The notes beneath the pieces were generated by a model. That model was not told where the DNA came from and made no database searches. It saw only the letters and a program-made list of their open reading frames with translations. The position numbers and the translations under genes were made by a program. DNA of 64,000 nt from Metridium senile (taxonomy: Eukaryota > Cnidaria > Anthozoa > Actiniaria > Metridiidae), in NCBI GenBank assembly GCA_949775045.1, contig OX459102.1, forward strand, positions 3,094,101 through 3,158,100, written 5' to 3'. Positions within the stretch are counted from its first letter, which is position 1; each line of letters begins with the position of its first letter. Positions 45,781 to 58,900 of this stretch are shown piece after piece.

Positions 45781-46826
45781 ATGATCGTCTCCAAACAGGG
45801 AAGGACATTCCAACCGGGAAAAAGTCTTAGTGAAGACACAAGAAAGCTTGTTATGGACACAATTGTCCAGAAAGGAGGTGATATTTTCACTGGCTTTTTT
45901 CCAGGATCATTTAACCAGATAGCGCAACAACTGAATATTAGCAAAACAACAGTGAAGAAAGTGTGGTTGCAGTGAGTTGAAACGGGAGATGTTAAAGCTC
46001 GTTGGAAAGGAGGCAACAACCCGCCACATTTACAAAACCAAAGCTTAGATCTGATTGAAGGTTTGAAAGCAATAAAAGCTTCTATGCCCTATAAACAAAT
46101 TTTGGATGAGGTCAATTTGCACTGTCTTATACTCAGTGGGACATCAAAGAGTGCTATTATGTCGGTCGAGCAGTCCAACATCGTCTTCAAGGCGGACGAA
46201 GAACATGGAAGCGTTTGTCAAGAGCATCGCTTGACAACTTAAATCCAGCAAACGTAAATTACTGTCAAGACTTCTTAAACTTTATGAGCAATGTTGACCC
46301 GTATAGAGTTAAATGTTTTGATGAAAGTGGATTTCGCATGCCAGATGTTTGTCGGCCTAATTACGGTCACTCCGTTGTCAATACGCCTTGCATTGAAGTC
46401 GGAAGGTATATAAACGCTCGAAATGTAACTCTTAACCTGCTTATTGGATTGCAAGGAGTCCTCTATGCCAATACGGAAGATGGTGCAACTGATGCAACAA
46501 CATTTTAAAACTTTTGGGGAGAAGCAGCGGCAAACATAATGCCTAATTGTCGCCCGATTCTTGAATATGGAGACTTGATACTTATGGACAACTGTGCTAC
46601 ACATCACTATGCTGGTGGCTATATTTTAGCTGAATGGCTCGACGAACAAGGTATTGATGTTGTCTATCTCCCTGTTTACTCTCCAGAGTTGAATCCAATT
46701 GAGTTAGTATTCAACAAACTCAAGACATTAGCCAAACAAGACAACATAAAGACTGTATTCAATCGCGACATTCACGACGGAATTTACGAATGCTTTTACA
46801 AGTATTGCGATTATTTCAATATGTAA
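45781..46826 (+). pseudogene. Mariner-type (DD37E-like) transposase, dead
   Basis: An N-terminal paired-like helix-turn-helix (NQIAQQLNISKTTVKKVWLQ) ends in TGA at 45972-45974. Coding then continues in frame (KARWKGGNNPPHLQNQ), shifts near 46155, continues as RLSRASLDNLNPANVNY, and meets TAA at 46506-46508. Catalytic positions are CFDESGF, LMDNCATHH and SPELNPIEL, with 37 residues between the second Asp and the Glu, as in ITm D37E elements. It ends at 46826. Terminal repeats were not located. Confidence 0.85.
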
Positions 46827-49049
46827 TTGTTTACCGTAAGTGCAAGATTTCAAACTTCTAGTTCAACAAAAGTTACACAGGTGATAGACAATTATAAACA
46901 ATCATGTCTTTCGGTTTCGGAACTGTCTGTTTATCAGACTAGATATCCCATATTGGCATGGTAGTAAATGAACAATATAAGTAATACAAATACACAAATC
47001 CATATGATCTGTCTTTTTTATTTAGAAAAATCACATTACATATGCGTGTAACCGGTACGTTGACACACTCTACACTGTCATGTCATAAATGTACGCGCAC
47101 GGTAAAACCACTCAACATGCAACGTAAGTTTTCATTTGTTTCACAATCACCTAATGACTTTTGTTATTCAAAATATTAGATTTTAATTACTTGAAATAAA
47201 GATTGATTTCTACAATATTGTCAGTCATATTTTACTCGATGCAGTTTCAAATTTCACATATCTTAGTGATAAGTTAACAAGATTGAACTCAACGATGTGG
47301 GTGATGTAAAGTATTGTTTTGTGAAAGTAGCCTGACTATCAGGGCTAGAATTCTTTTTAGTTTTGCTCACAGTAAGGTGATCACATCCTAATCCCTGCAC
47401 TAATCAAAGGCCCTATGGCCAACTCGTGGATCACTGTTAGAACATTTTGAAAGCGCTTAGTTTTAGACCACTTTTAATGTTGACTTTGTTGGATATAATT
47501 TAAAAAATCTCAGAACATTATGAAAATAATGAATGTTAGCATATTGAAAAGACAAGGCATTGATTTCAAACAAAAAAAACTTTATTTATAATAGATTTAA
47601 AATTTATGTATAAATCTTAATTGTCAGGCCTACTTGGGGGCCTAAAATCACCGTAATATTAGGCGATCTAATAGAGATTTCCGATTTAGCGGATTATAGG
47701 CGGAATAGGCATATAGTAGTGGAATAGGCATATAGAAAAAATATAGTTTTCAATGTTTTGTAATGTTAAAATAAAAATGGCGCTTGTTTTAATTAGTGGA
47801 TTATCGAGGGGGCTTTGGAATATACTAATCCAAATCCGCTAAATCGGAAATCTCTAATGCGATTTTAGCAAAAAGGTCCTAACCTCTAAGGAGATCTTTG
47901 GCGATGTTAGGCGATTTTAGCAAAAAGATCTTAAATTCTTGGGCGATTTAAGGCGTTCTGGGCGATGTTATGAACCGGAGAAGGCCGATTGCACATGTAG
48001 ATTAACTACTAAAAAGATGAATTATGTTTTGAAAATATTGATATTTATCAAAAAAAAGTATAATTATATAATAGTTACTTGTTTCTTTGCTTTGATGGCA
48101 GTTTGTATTGGAATAATCCAGCTTTTATGTCGTTGTTTTATCTACCTTGGGCTCCTGGCCTTGCTGATCAATCTGCTTTCTGAGAATTCGAGGATCGAGT
48201 TGGCTCGAGTATCAAAAACGGTCTGATATTGACATGTTTTAGAAAACCTCTTTCCGTAAAAACGTTAGCAAATATCAGCTAGCAATGGTATAATGTCTTG
48301 AGCAAACAATTTACCCAAAGCGAACGCTGATTTCGAAGAGTAAATCGATGTAGAAGTACGAGAAATCCGAATAAATTCGTGTTCAAATCCAAGATGGCGA
48401 TTTGCTTGGGTTTCCTGTGGTATTTGGACTTCCTGTGTTGCAATACCTCGTGCTTTGAACGAGTCAGCCGTTTTTAAGCCCTTTCTGGGTGCACGTTTTA
48501 AAATTCAACGTAAACAAATTCATAAAAAAATATTTACAATGCAGTATGTTTGTTTTTGTTGTTTTTACGTGTCTTTTTGTTGAGTTGTTAGATTGTTGAG
48601 TTGTTAGATTCCTCAATCATTCTGAGCATGCGCGAAAGATCGAATATCTGATTTAGTGACCTCTCGCATATAAATAATTTCGCTTAAAAACTTAAAATTA
48701 GAAAAGATACACCATTTTTACGTTGTTAATAATAAGTATGCACTCGTTGTTGGTGATAACTTTTATTTGCGATTATATAGTGAAGTATCCCACATGGGAG
48801 GTTAGAGCGATTATTTGGGGTATAAATTTTAAAATTACACATAGACTACATAGTTAGAATAGCTTTGTGAAGTTAGAACGTGACCCCTATGGTGGGGTAA
48901 GTTACAAGTGGGGTGGAGTAGGTCGTGACGTATTTACACAGGAAGCCCAAAGTGGGGGAGGGGTAGTCTTGATTACGTCATTACACAGGAAACCCAATTG
49001 GGAGAGTGGTTGCTTGAAAGATGATGTAATGCATATAGTGAGGTACGCT
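46827..49049. other. Non-coding stretch left of the IS3EU/HECT element
   Basis: No gene recognised. It contains an inverted repeat (47663-47861), repeats of TTAGGCGAT/GGCGATTTTAGC between 47660 and 47970, and the pre-insertion target flank of the large element. Confidence 0.5.
47663..47861. repeat. Hairpin-forming inverted repeat, ~33-bp arms
   Basis: AGAGATTTCCGATTTAGCGG near 47672 recurs inverted near 47836-47858. The outer bases GCGATCTAAT / ATGCGA also pair partly. Likely a small MITE of about 199 bp. Confidence 0.7.
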
Positions 49050-49055
49050 GACCAA
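49050..49055. repeat. 6-bp target-site duplication, left copy (GACCAA)
   Basis: GACCAA directly precedes the terminal TATGG at 49056. The second copy at 62597-62602 directly follows CCATA. A perfect match on both sides fixes the limits of the element. Confidence 0.93.
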
Positions 49056-49403
49056 TATGGAGGGGAATTAAGGACAATAATGTTATTAAATGTTTAGCAC
49101 TGCTTAATATGTCGTACTCTTATGCAATATATATTATGCCTTCGCACATGAAATATCGTACCTCAGTCCATTATAATATTTCATGCAATATGTCGTACCT
49201 CATGCGATATGTCGTACCTCATGCGATATGTCGTACCTCATGCGATATGTCGTACCTCATGCGATATGTCGTACCTCATCCGATTTGAAACAAAATTATA
49301 TGTGGGGGGAGGGTTAGGTAGTGGAAACTACTGCGCATGCTTTGCTTGGGTTGCCTCAATCTCGTTCCCAGAGCCCGCGTTTTCTTTCGGTCAGAGGTAT
49401 TGC
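49056..49403. repeat. Left terminal inverted repeat, 348 bp
   Basis: About 125 bp of terminal sequence, then ~5 tandem 19-bp units (CGATATGTCGTACCTCATG, ~49183-49281), then ~120 bp ending GGTCAGAGGTATTGC just before the transposase start. Apart from two fewer 19-bp units (38 bp) it is collinear and nearly identical with the right repeat. It probably contains the transposase promoter. Confidence 0.93.
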
Positions 49404-49420
49404 CTCCATCAGGCCGAAGT

Positions 49421-51956
49421 ATGGCGTCAAATCAAGGACAACATTTCAGCACACAAGATTTGCTTGTCGTTAATGCTAGAGAAGTTATACGTGGTGCTCT
49501 TCGACACTTGGATTCTGGCGTGTGTACTAATGTAGACTATGTGAGATATAGATTAGAGTGGCTTATTGCGGTGATAACACGATTTGGCCAATCGTTCGAG
49601 AAAGAAGCAGTCATTACTCACTATTTACAGTCAGCTCTATCGAGTTTAGCTTCTTTAGAAAGTCTTGATAACTCGCCTCCATATTCACCAACAGTTGTAC
49701 GTTCTGGTAACAAAGGAAGACCTAAATTCAGTATACCTGACGAACAACTGCAACTTTACCTTGATTATGGTTTTAAGGCAACTGACATTGCAAACATTTT
49801 TTGTGTTAGTGTCAAGACCGTTCATCGCAGATTGCGTGAATATGGTTTATCTTTAAGGGGGTCATATTGTGATATGACCGACGGTGAACTAGATGACCTT
49901 GTAGAGTCTATTAGTCATGAATTTCCGAATTGTGGTTACAAGACTATGCGAGGACATCTATTGTCGCGTGGAATCAAAGTTCAAGAGAATCGTGTTCGTG
50001 AATCATTGAGAAGGACTGATCCTGAAGGAACCTCTATTCGAGCTCTTCAGTTGAGAGTCACTCATCGTAGAGTTTACAATGTTAGAGGACCTTTGGCCCT
50101 CTGGCATTTAGATGGAAATCACAAGCTCATAAGGTAAACCTATTGAGAAATAATAAGGATCCCCTTCAGGTTGGGCGATACAGCAGATTTACCTTATTTT
50201 CTAAGCAGGATTCGGGAATGGAGCTCTAATTTAAGCAGGATTAATTTATTGGTGGGATCGGAATTTTGACACAAAATAAATTTGCAGGATATGAGACCCC
50301 CTAATTGGGACCCAAATGCATGCATGCCCTCAAGTGTGTATATATCCCCCCTCCCCCTCGACCAGCAAAAAACCCCACTATTTTATTACTACAAGGAAGG
50401 TATTGGGTATATTTAACTTAGAACCAACTCTGCCCCAGATCTTACACCTAGCTCTTAATTAGCTTCACCACAAATGTTACAATGCAGCTATTGAATCTAG
50501 GGCCACTTTGACAAACTGATATCATTAGAGTGCATGCATTTAATCCGTGAAATAGTACAAAATATGTACTAGCTTATAGTCCCTATTTGGTGACTAATAG
50601 TACAAGCACTGGTGTGGAACATCAGGCTTTGCTTGCAAGGAATGTTGTAAATTGAAGCGCACGCCCATATACAATCATATAGACACAAGGAGAACAATTA
50701 AAAATACAAATGTCCCCTGTGTATTTGTGTTATTAGTTGCATTCATTCCAGTGTATATTTAGTTACTAATAAAATAATATTACACACTAAAACGCTAGCA
50801 ATTATTTCACAGATTAAGTGCGTGCACTCTAACCAGCCACACTGCAAAGTTTTTTAAATGAGCTATAGAATATGAGCCCAAGAATGCTATGATCTGATTG
50901 GAAAGCATATAGCTGCCTATCAAGTGGCCCCATTTTCAGTAGTTGTGCTGTATATGTTTGAAATCTTTCCACAGGTGGAAGTTTGTAATTCATGCTGGAA
51001 TTGATGGTTTTTCAAGGAAGATCATGTTTGCAGCATGTAGTGGAAACAACCGAGCAGACACAGTTTTGGAGCATTTTGAGAGTGCTGTTAGCCAGAATGG
51101 CCTTCCGTCAAGAGTACGCACAGACCAAGGAGGGGAAAATGTAGCAGTTGCTTGGTATATGCTCACACATCCTTTACGAGGACCAGACCGTGGTAGTGTG
51201 ATTACAGGTCCGAGTGTGCACAACCAACGCATTGAGAGATTCTGGTGTGACCTGTTTGTTGGCTGTCTTTATGTTTATTATTCTGTGTTTTGTTATCTTG
51301 AGCAATCAGGGGACCTTGATCTTAGCAATGAAGCACATATGTTTTGTCTGCACTATGTCTATATCCCAAGAATCAATAGGCATCTTCAACAATTTGTTGA
51401 TTGTTGGGATAACCATCCCATTCGAACAGAAAGGAACAGAACTCCCAACCAACTGTGGATACTTGGTTCTGTTAATATCAACAGAAGCAATGATGTTGCA
51501 GCTACAGACATTCAGTTGCAACCAGAGGTTAGCATATGCATGACACTAGTGAAATAATTGATTTATAAAAATGGACAAATTAAAATAGACCTTGGTAAAA
51601 AAAAAAAAATGACAAAAGGAGAAAGAATAACAAAACAAATTAAAAATGACTTTTAAAAACTGAGCACAGACAAACCCTAACCCAAATTTTTGGGGGAAAA
51701 TGGATCGGAAATCACTTGTTCTACTAAACATTGTTTTTTTCAGGATTGGGATCAGTATGGTATAGACTGTGAGGAAGAAGTACCCGAGATGGATGGTTCT
51801 AGTGAAGTGCAGGTTCCTCTAATAGCATATGACTTGCCTGATGATAAATACCGAGAATTGTGTCAGCAGGTTGATCCACTTCAAGAGGATGATGGACATG
51901 GAATAGAGACTTATCTCCAGGCTTGTCACTTTGTAACTGCACTTCAATCTGTGTGA
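49421..51956 (+). CDS. IS3EU-like DDE transposase (492 aa, 3 exons)
   Basis: Exons 49421-50133, 50975-51527 and 51744-51956, with GT/AG introns and frame kept throughout (1479 nt with stop). It starts [14 protein letters not shown] just inside the terminal repeat. Domains: a helical N-terminus; a helix-turn-helix at ~115-160 ([26 protein letters not shown]); and an rve-type integrase core. The catalytic residues are Asp ~231 (LWHLDGNHK), Asp ~288 ([11 protein letters not shown]) and Glu ~325 ([10 protein letters not shown]), spaced DD36E. A C-terminal acidic region is encoded by exon 3. All catalytic residues and splice sites are present, so it may be active. Intron 1 carries a MITE. The degenerate copy at 11121-12453 is a homolog. 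Confidence 0.9.
50526..50831. mobile_element. MITE of the TAGAGTG family, 306 bp, in transposase intron 1
   Basis: Begins TAGAGTGCATGCATTTAATC and ends with the inverted relative GCGTGCACTCTA. Further in, both arms read TCCGTGAAATA. Same family as 13346-13490. Confidence 0.82.
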
Positions 51957-52156
51957 ACTGTTCCAAGTTACACGACAAGTCATACACCCTTTTTGGTAGA
52001 CTTTGCCACCCACGTAATACTTACTGCAATACTTACAACATTAATTGTTGGTGATGGAATTACACAATAATTATCATGGTGATGTTTATGGTCAGTATAT
52101 TTGATGATGCCATGCAGCATATTTTAAACAATGAAAGTTGCACTATCTCAATCTGT

Positions 52157-52354
52157 AACCCTTGTCCTGCCAAGAACAAATATAATCATTTTTCTTTATC
52201 ATATTTCTCAGTGCCAATATAACAAGTACACACATTTATGTTTGTTTGAACAATGACCAAAGCCAAACAAACTAAAAAAAAAGTGTATTCATCCTTGTAA
52301 CTGAGAAATATGGCACCAAAAATGATTATATTTATCCTTGGCAGGACAAGGGTT
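52157..52354. mobile_element. MITE, ~198 bp, long arms
   Basis: AACCCTTGTCCTGCCAAG at the left end recurs inverted at the right end (CTTGGCAGGACAAGGGTT). Pairing extends ~50 bases through AATATAATCATTTTT and ATATTTCTCAG. Confidence 0.85.
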
Positions 52355-52729
52355 GAGTATGTATTGTGCCTTGGGGATTAGGATTCAAATAGGGATGTTT
52401 GTTCTGTGAGCTAAACTGTTTGTGACAAAAAGTTGGAAACTCCAGTTTTAATTAATGGACCATCCCTGAATTCATGTATTAAAGTAGACAATATTTTTAT
52501 TGAGAATAATTCTTTCAAAATAATATGTTGCTCTTAACTAGAATAAATTGTGTTTTATTCAGAGATTATAAAGCTAATATATGTCTCCAAATTGTGCTTT
52601 AATATCAATATAACTTTCAATTAAACTCTTTAAAATAAAATACATGTCAAAAATAATTATATATAAAAACTTAAGTGTATAATCTCTCTAAAATATATAT
52701 AGCTCTTCAAATTCATTTCAATATGGAAG

Positions 52730-52812
52730 TAGCCTGCTTTGCAGACTCTATCTTTTTAAAACTCAAAATTAAATTTTTAAGTGTAACAAGATAGAGTCTG
52801 CCAAGCAGGCTA
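52730..52812. mobile_element. Mini-MITE, 83 bp
   Basis: TAGCCTGCTTTGCAGACTCT at the left, its inverted copy with a two-base difference at the right, and a ~30-base AT loop. RNA from either strand would fold into a stable hairpin. Confidence 0.85.
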
Positions 52813-52941
52813 ATTTGGAATTAACTTTTCTAACTATATAAAAATATAAACTCTTCTAAATATAATGTAAACAGGAACAGAGAAGTGTCAAACTACATTT
52901 GTATACACTATCTGACATGTGCAGCAAATCAAAGCACAAGT

Positions 52942-55900
52942 TCAGAATCTGCCATACCCTACTGCTCCAAATTCAAGAGATGTTGAGCAGGCCTTTTTGA
53001 AGCTGTCATATGATTTATGACCAACTGGCAAAACAACTTTGTTGAAGCAGCTATCTGCTTCAAGAAGTGTCTTGCCTTGAGCCATATGGAAAGTGATTTT
53101 GCATGTTTCATTGACATCTATTTGTGATGCCCCACTTATGAATAGCACCAATGAATTCAGTATTGGACGGTTTGTCACAGGATCTGTAAATGATTATCAA
53201 AAATGCAAATGAGTATCAAGGGCCCTCGTTACAACACACTGTACAAACAAAATGTTTGCCTCAATTTAAATGGTATGTTTTTAACCCTGTTACTATTCAC
53301 CTCTGGCACGCAGAAATAACCCCCAAACAGAAAAACAATAACCTAATATGTATTATTAAAACCTAATATCTTAACCTAATATTCACCCATTTCAGTAAAT
53401 AGAACTTCCTGAGTTGATGGACAATAATTAGTTGCTCAAAGTAGCATAAGGGAAAATGACTATTGACATGATTGTGGTATCAAAGGTAAAGTAGATCAGC
53501 TTTCTAATGAAACAAATACAGGGCTGGGGATGGCGAGTTTCTAGAATTAATTTACTGGCAATTAAAATATGAACCCCACCATAAGAGAGTTTAAGGTCAT
53601 TCTGGATTAATAGAACCGAACAAAGAATCTCAAGGAAACTTCACTCAGTTACTAAATGAAACTTATTTCTTAAATGAAGCTAAATGAAAACTAAATGAAG
53701 CTTATTTCAAAAACAAAATAAAAAAGGGGTGTCATCGTATTTGTTTCAGGGCTACATTGCAGTGAAATATGCCATTTTCAGTGTCGTGCATAAGAGATAT
53801 TCGGATCTTCAGAAACCAACAAAAGGCAGCCACCACTTTTAGGAAATAATTACTAACATTAATCTACCTGTGTCATCCTTTAACTGATACACTACCAAAA
53901 CAGTTTTCAGTAAAAAAAAATAGTAGAAGCTTCATAGATTATTAAAATTAGAGGTCTTTACGTTTCAATGCATGCATTAATTTTCATTGTACAAATGCCT
54001 GACATACATTTTTCAAAATTGAAACATAGAAACTTGTTCAAATTTACATATGTGATGATTTTTGTACTGCTTTAGGTTTTAACAAAAATAAAAAAAGATA
54101 AGTCACCATACTTTTTTTTGCACTAGCACTCTCTAAAGGCAAGCTATGGGCAAAAAATTAAGTGACCGGGAGGAAACGGGCGAGTTTTAAAGATAGCCTC
54201 CTTTTTGACCATTTTTGAGCTCTATCTCAACAAGAATAATATTATTTTTGTATTACTAAGGGACCATAAATACCTATATATTTCTTAGGATAAAGCGGTT
54301 TGTTTTGAACTTTATTGTACTGTGCACATGCAGTTGCATGCGCATTGCAATAGCCCAGAATGGCCTCAACTGACTTTGTTTCCATATGCTCGTGGTAACT
54401 CTTTATTTGGAAGGTATTAACAAACTTAAATTTATTCTAGGAGTTGCAATGAAAAGTCCCTATATTTTGTACTAACTGGGGCTGAAGATTTTCAAACAAA
54501 AACTTGCCTTTTTCTGATGCTGAATCGTGGATAAACCGGTAAAACCAGCTTAGGGCAGAATCCTCCTCCTCTGAGTCATTAACATGTTCCACATCAAACC
54601 TAGACTTGACTTGGTCTGGATCCAAGATGGCTTCTTGAGGAGATGGAAAAATAAGTGGTGCAATTATGGTTGGGTAGCTGCGCAAAATCTTCCCAAGGCC
54701 CATGCAGTCCAGCCCTTTGAAAAAACAATCCATGGATAGGGTTCTTGTTATGATAACTTCAGCAGAGAGGAGGTCCCTTATTGCTTTGTCTTTGTTCAGC
54801 ATTGTCAATGGAACATCTGACAAACCATGACTGACAAGTTTTCCCTCTATTGTGTCCTTCTCCACACTTGTTAGTTCTTCAAGAGTGTCTTTGCCGGCAA
54901 TCTGAGTATAAAATATTGATTTTTTAATATTTTCATAATATATTACATTTACACTTAGGTGGACAAAGAGTAATCGCAACACCTCAATAACAAATAATTA
55001 CACCATACACAATTTCTAAAATAAAACAAGCAGTTGAAATAGAATAGAAATAGAATAAAATAGAACGAGCAGATGCTTTGAAAGAAACACTTTGGACCTA
55101 AACAATGACCTTGGTTTTTCTTTGCTTTTTTTTTATTTTTGCAAAAGAACTACAGAACCTATATGGAAAATGAATGCTGCCTGAATGCAACAACTTAATT
55201 ACAAACCTATGGTGGCCCATTGTTATCATAAGAAAAAAGGCTGTTGAATTAAAAAAATAAATAAAATAAAATAAATAAAAAAAAACAGATAAAAATAAAA
55301 TACTAATAAAAAATAAATTAATTTAAAAAATAAAATAATAAAAAACAAAAACAAATAAAATGAAAAATATAATAATAAAAAAATAATAATAATAAAAAAT
55401 AAATAAAATAATAAAAAATGAATAAATAAAAATAAAATAAAATAATAATAATAAAAAATAAATAAAAAAAAACTTGCAAAACAAACGAAAAAAATAATGA
55501 TGAAAAAAAAAACATTTTGTTTTTGATTTGCATTTTCAATGATAATGCTGGGCCAAGCGTTGGCCCATTGTTATCATTGTAAAATGCAAATCAAAAATCA
55601 AATGTTTCGGTCTGCCCAGCATTATCATAGCCAGCGATATCTACTGGCAGCGGTTGTGTTGTGTAAGCAATTCAAAATGGCCATGGCGCTTTTATTTTTT
55701 TATTATTATTTTATTTAATTTTTATTAATTCATTTTTTATTATTTTATTTATTTTTTATTATTTTATTATTATTAAAGTTTTGGTCTTAAAACATTTAGT
55801 GATAAAACTAATGACAACAAGACTAGATTTTAAGCTTGACGTTTCGACACTTGCTTGAGTCATTATCAAAAGTGGTTTTATTTGAATAAGCCGTAAGATT

Positions 55901-58900
55901 TAAATACTGGAACTTAGTTGAAATTTGAATAACAATAACAATTGAATAACAATCGAGTCTTTTAAGCAAATACTTAAACTCTGAAAGAGTCTGATTGTTT
56001 GTTTAGATAGGGCTTAAGTTCTTGAATGGCAAGCATTTCGTGGACTAGGCACTCAAATTTATTCTTGCAACATCTTACAATCCTGAAGCTCTCGTGGAAT
56101 CCATTCAGGCCATTATGCCAACCTTGGAAATGCTCACCAACTGTTATTCAAATTTCAACTAAGTTCCAGTATTTAAATCTTACCGCTTATTCAAATAAAA
56201 CCACTTTTGGTAATGACACAAGCAAGTGTCGAAACGTCAAGCTTAAAATCTAGTCTTTATTATAATTATTATTTTTTTATTATTTTATTTTTCCTTTTAT
56301 TTTTATTTTTAATTTTTTTTTTAATTCACCAGCCTTTTTTCTAATGATAACAATGGGCCACCATACTAACCTTTGTTTCAATAATATCTCTTAGATCCAC
56401 ATCATACAAGTCAGCTGTGGTAACTTTGGCTGTTGCCTTATCAACTAATCCTGTAGACAGGTATTCAACAACAGCTGGGGAAAGTCCAGTGAAGGCTTCC
56501 CCTGAATGGAGTGCACTCCAGGCTACCAGTTTTCCAGCCATAAAGAAACAGCCTTCGGAAATGGCATCTACCCCATAAAGAGGTATATAGTGGCCATACT
56601 GTCCTCCAAAGAGCTGTACATTATATGCAGGATCCACTTTGCTGAGGGCTTGGATTGCCATGGTAAAAAATTCTCTTTTTGGCCCACCAAGGTCAGCTCC
56701 CAACTCTCCCGAGAACTGTACATCAGGTTCCTTCTTCAAATTTAGACCTGGGTCTTTGAATAAGCACATTACTTGTCTAATCACAGATATCTGCATTCTA
56801 TTAATATTGACCAATTGTCTTCCTTTCTCTTTTTGTTTCCTGTAATTGGACAAAGGATGAGGTGGCTTTGTGTATGAACTTGAATCTGTGGAATAAATAA
56901 ACACATGTTCAATCTTCGTTTCAGAATTAATTTTAAATTGATGACATCAAGACTATTCTTTTAGTCTCAGACTAGTGAATTTTTGCCTTGGAATTCAAAC
57001 AAGTTACATTAACTTTAATTACTAGCCTGGTAAACTAGTAGAATTGCCTGATGAGATTATATGATACTGAAGTAGCAAAAGAATGCATTGGTAGTCACAC
57101 TTTTAAGCTAGCTGTAAATGATTACAGATGGTTGACAGCTTTGTCTAAAACAGCTAAATTAATTAATTTTGTTGTTAATGCAAAGCGATACAGTTAATAT
57201 AAATTTGTGGTTGTGTGATTTTATTTGTAAGGGTTTTTTGTTTTTCTCCCTTGTGTAAATCTGAATGTATTCCTTTTGCACTAATATCAATGTACATTGG
57301 AGAGGATAACTGTAAATGAAACAGCATTACCTGAAGAAAAAATAGGTGTCAGAAGTTCTTTGTCCAGTTCATCGTCAATAACATCTTCAGTCCACTCAAT
57401 GAGTTGTGAGGCTGCCAAGCTGGTATCCCCATTGCATAGCACAAGAGCTTCTCTCTTTCTTTTTTCATCGCAGTCGGGGAATATTGCGTTCAGTTCTGCC
57501 ATGCCTTTTTCAAAACTTGATTCTGAGCATGTCAAGTCAATCTCTTGCTAATGGAGGATTCACAAATAAAAATATTAGTGACTTACATGTAAATACTGCA
57601 TTCACAGTAATCCCTCATGTGAAATTTAGAAGAAAGTGGCAAAAGAAAAGGCACACTTACAATCGTCTCATCCGCTGTAGATGAGGTGCTCGTACTTGGA
57701 AATGCTGTGGTTGAGGTGCTCGTACTTGGAAATGCTGTGGTTGAGGTGCTTGTGCTTGAACATGTATCATTGTCATTTTCATCTCGGTCACTATAAATTA
57801 ACATAATGGATGTCATTAACATGTCATTAAATTTCAATGATTTTTTTAAAGTCTACAACTTATTACAACTAATTTACAATATATGTATGTGCAATACTTT
57901 CTGCGGTATTAGCTTCAAGGTGCTGATTGGCAAACAAGGTAATGAGCCCATGTATTCTTTGTGAAAATTATAAATTTTGAAATACTATTCACATAATTTA
58001 AAAAAAGTATTGTTTAGTATTTCTATAATGTTTATTAATATTTTCCAACAAATCTTATTGTTTTCCTGCTAGACTTTAAATAGTTCATTCTGATCTGGTG
58101 TTAGATATGTAATTTCAAGGTCTGTTTGCATTGAGAGCAAGTGGTTTCTTCCCATATGTTGTCATTAGATACAAAAGGACATAAGTTTGTACCTGCAACT
58201 GGGCACCCATACCCAATTACTGTATGAGCAAACAAGAATAACTTTGAAGCTGAATGAACTTTTTTGCTATAACATTTTTATTTGTAAGCCTCCAATTAAC
58301 AGCAAAATATTTGTTTAGTGTATGAGATACATTTGTGGAAGTTTGAAGGAGTTTCTCAGTAATTTTTAAGATACAATTTTTTAAAAGGAGCTCTAGTTTT
58401 TTCTGCAAAAGTATATTTTGAGCACTTTTCTAATTATTTCAAAAACCGATCAATATATTTTTTTCTTACTTCGATTCTTTGGTAATAGATAATTAAACTT
58501 TTTTACCATTTTGGAAAATTTCAAACTAAGTGTAATAATGTCTGTAAGTTTGATGATAATCCATCAAGAATAGTTAGTCAAACAGCCGTTTTAAAATGTT
58601 CGATGTGGCTGCAGCTTGCGAACTGTAGGCACCTGTAAAACTTTAAAAGCTGTAACACCTTAAATTAAACACTTCAACGTCAAAAACAAGTGTTGCTTTA
58701 ATTTGGACTTGTCGAAAATAATGATAACTTTGTGCCAAATCAAATCAAACATTACATAATTAATGCAGACCTGCAAATAAGAACCTAGTGGATTAAGAAC
58801 CTCTTGGCAGGAATTTGCCATTTTATGACCCTTTACATAAGAACATGTTTAGCAAAGCAGGATCAAGCAGGTTCTTACATGTGGGTTACAGTCAAATTTA

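Larger units (their letters stand above)
51957..52941. other. Spacer between the convergent genes, with two MITEs
   Basis: Holds the 3' ends of both genes and MITEs at 52157-52354 and 52730-52812. On the minus strand AATAAA at about 52553-52558 could serve the HECT gene. No gene. Confidence 0.6.

Noticed and set aside
55318..55539. Phe/Tyr/Ile-rich 73-codon frame
   Set aside because: It is a translation of (AATAAA)n-type low-complexity DNA inside a nested element.
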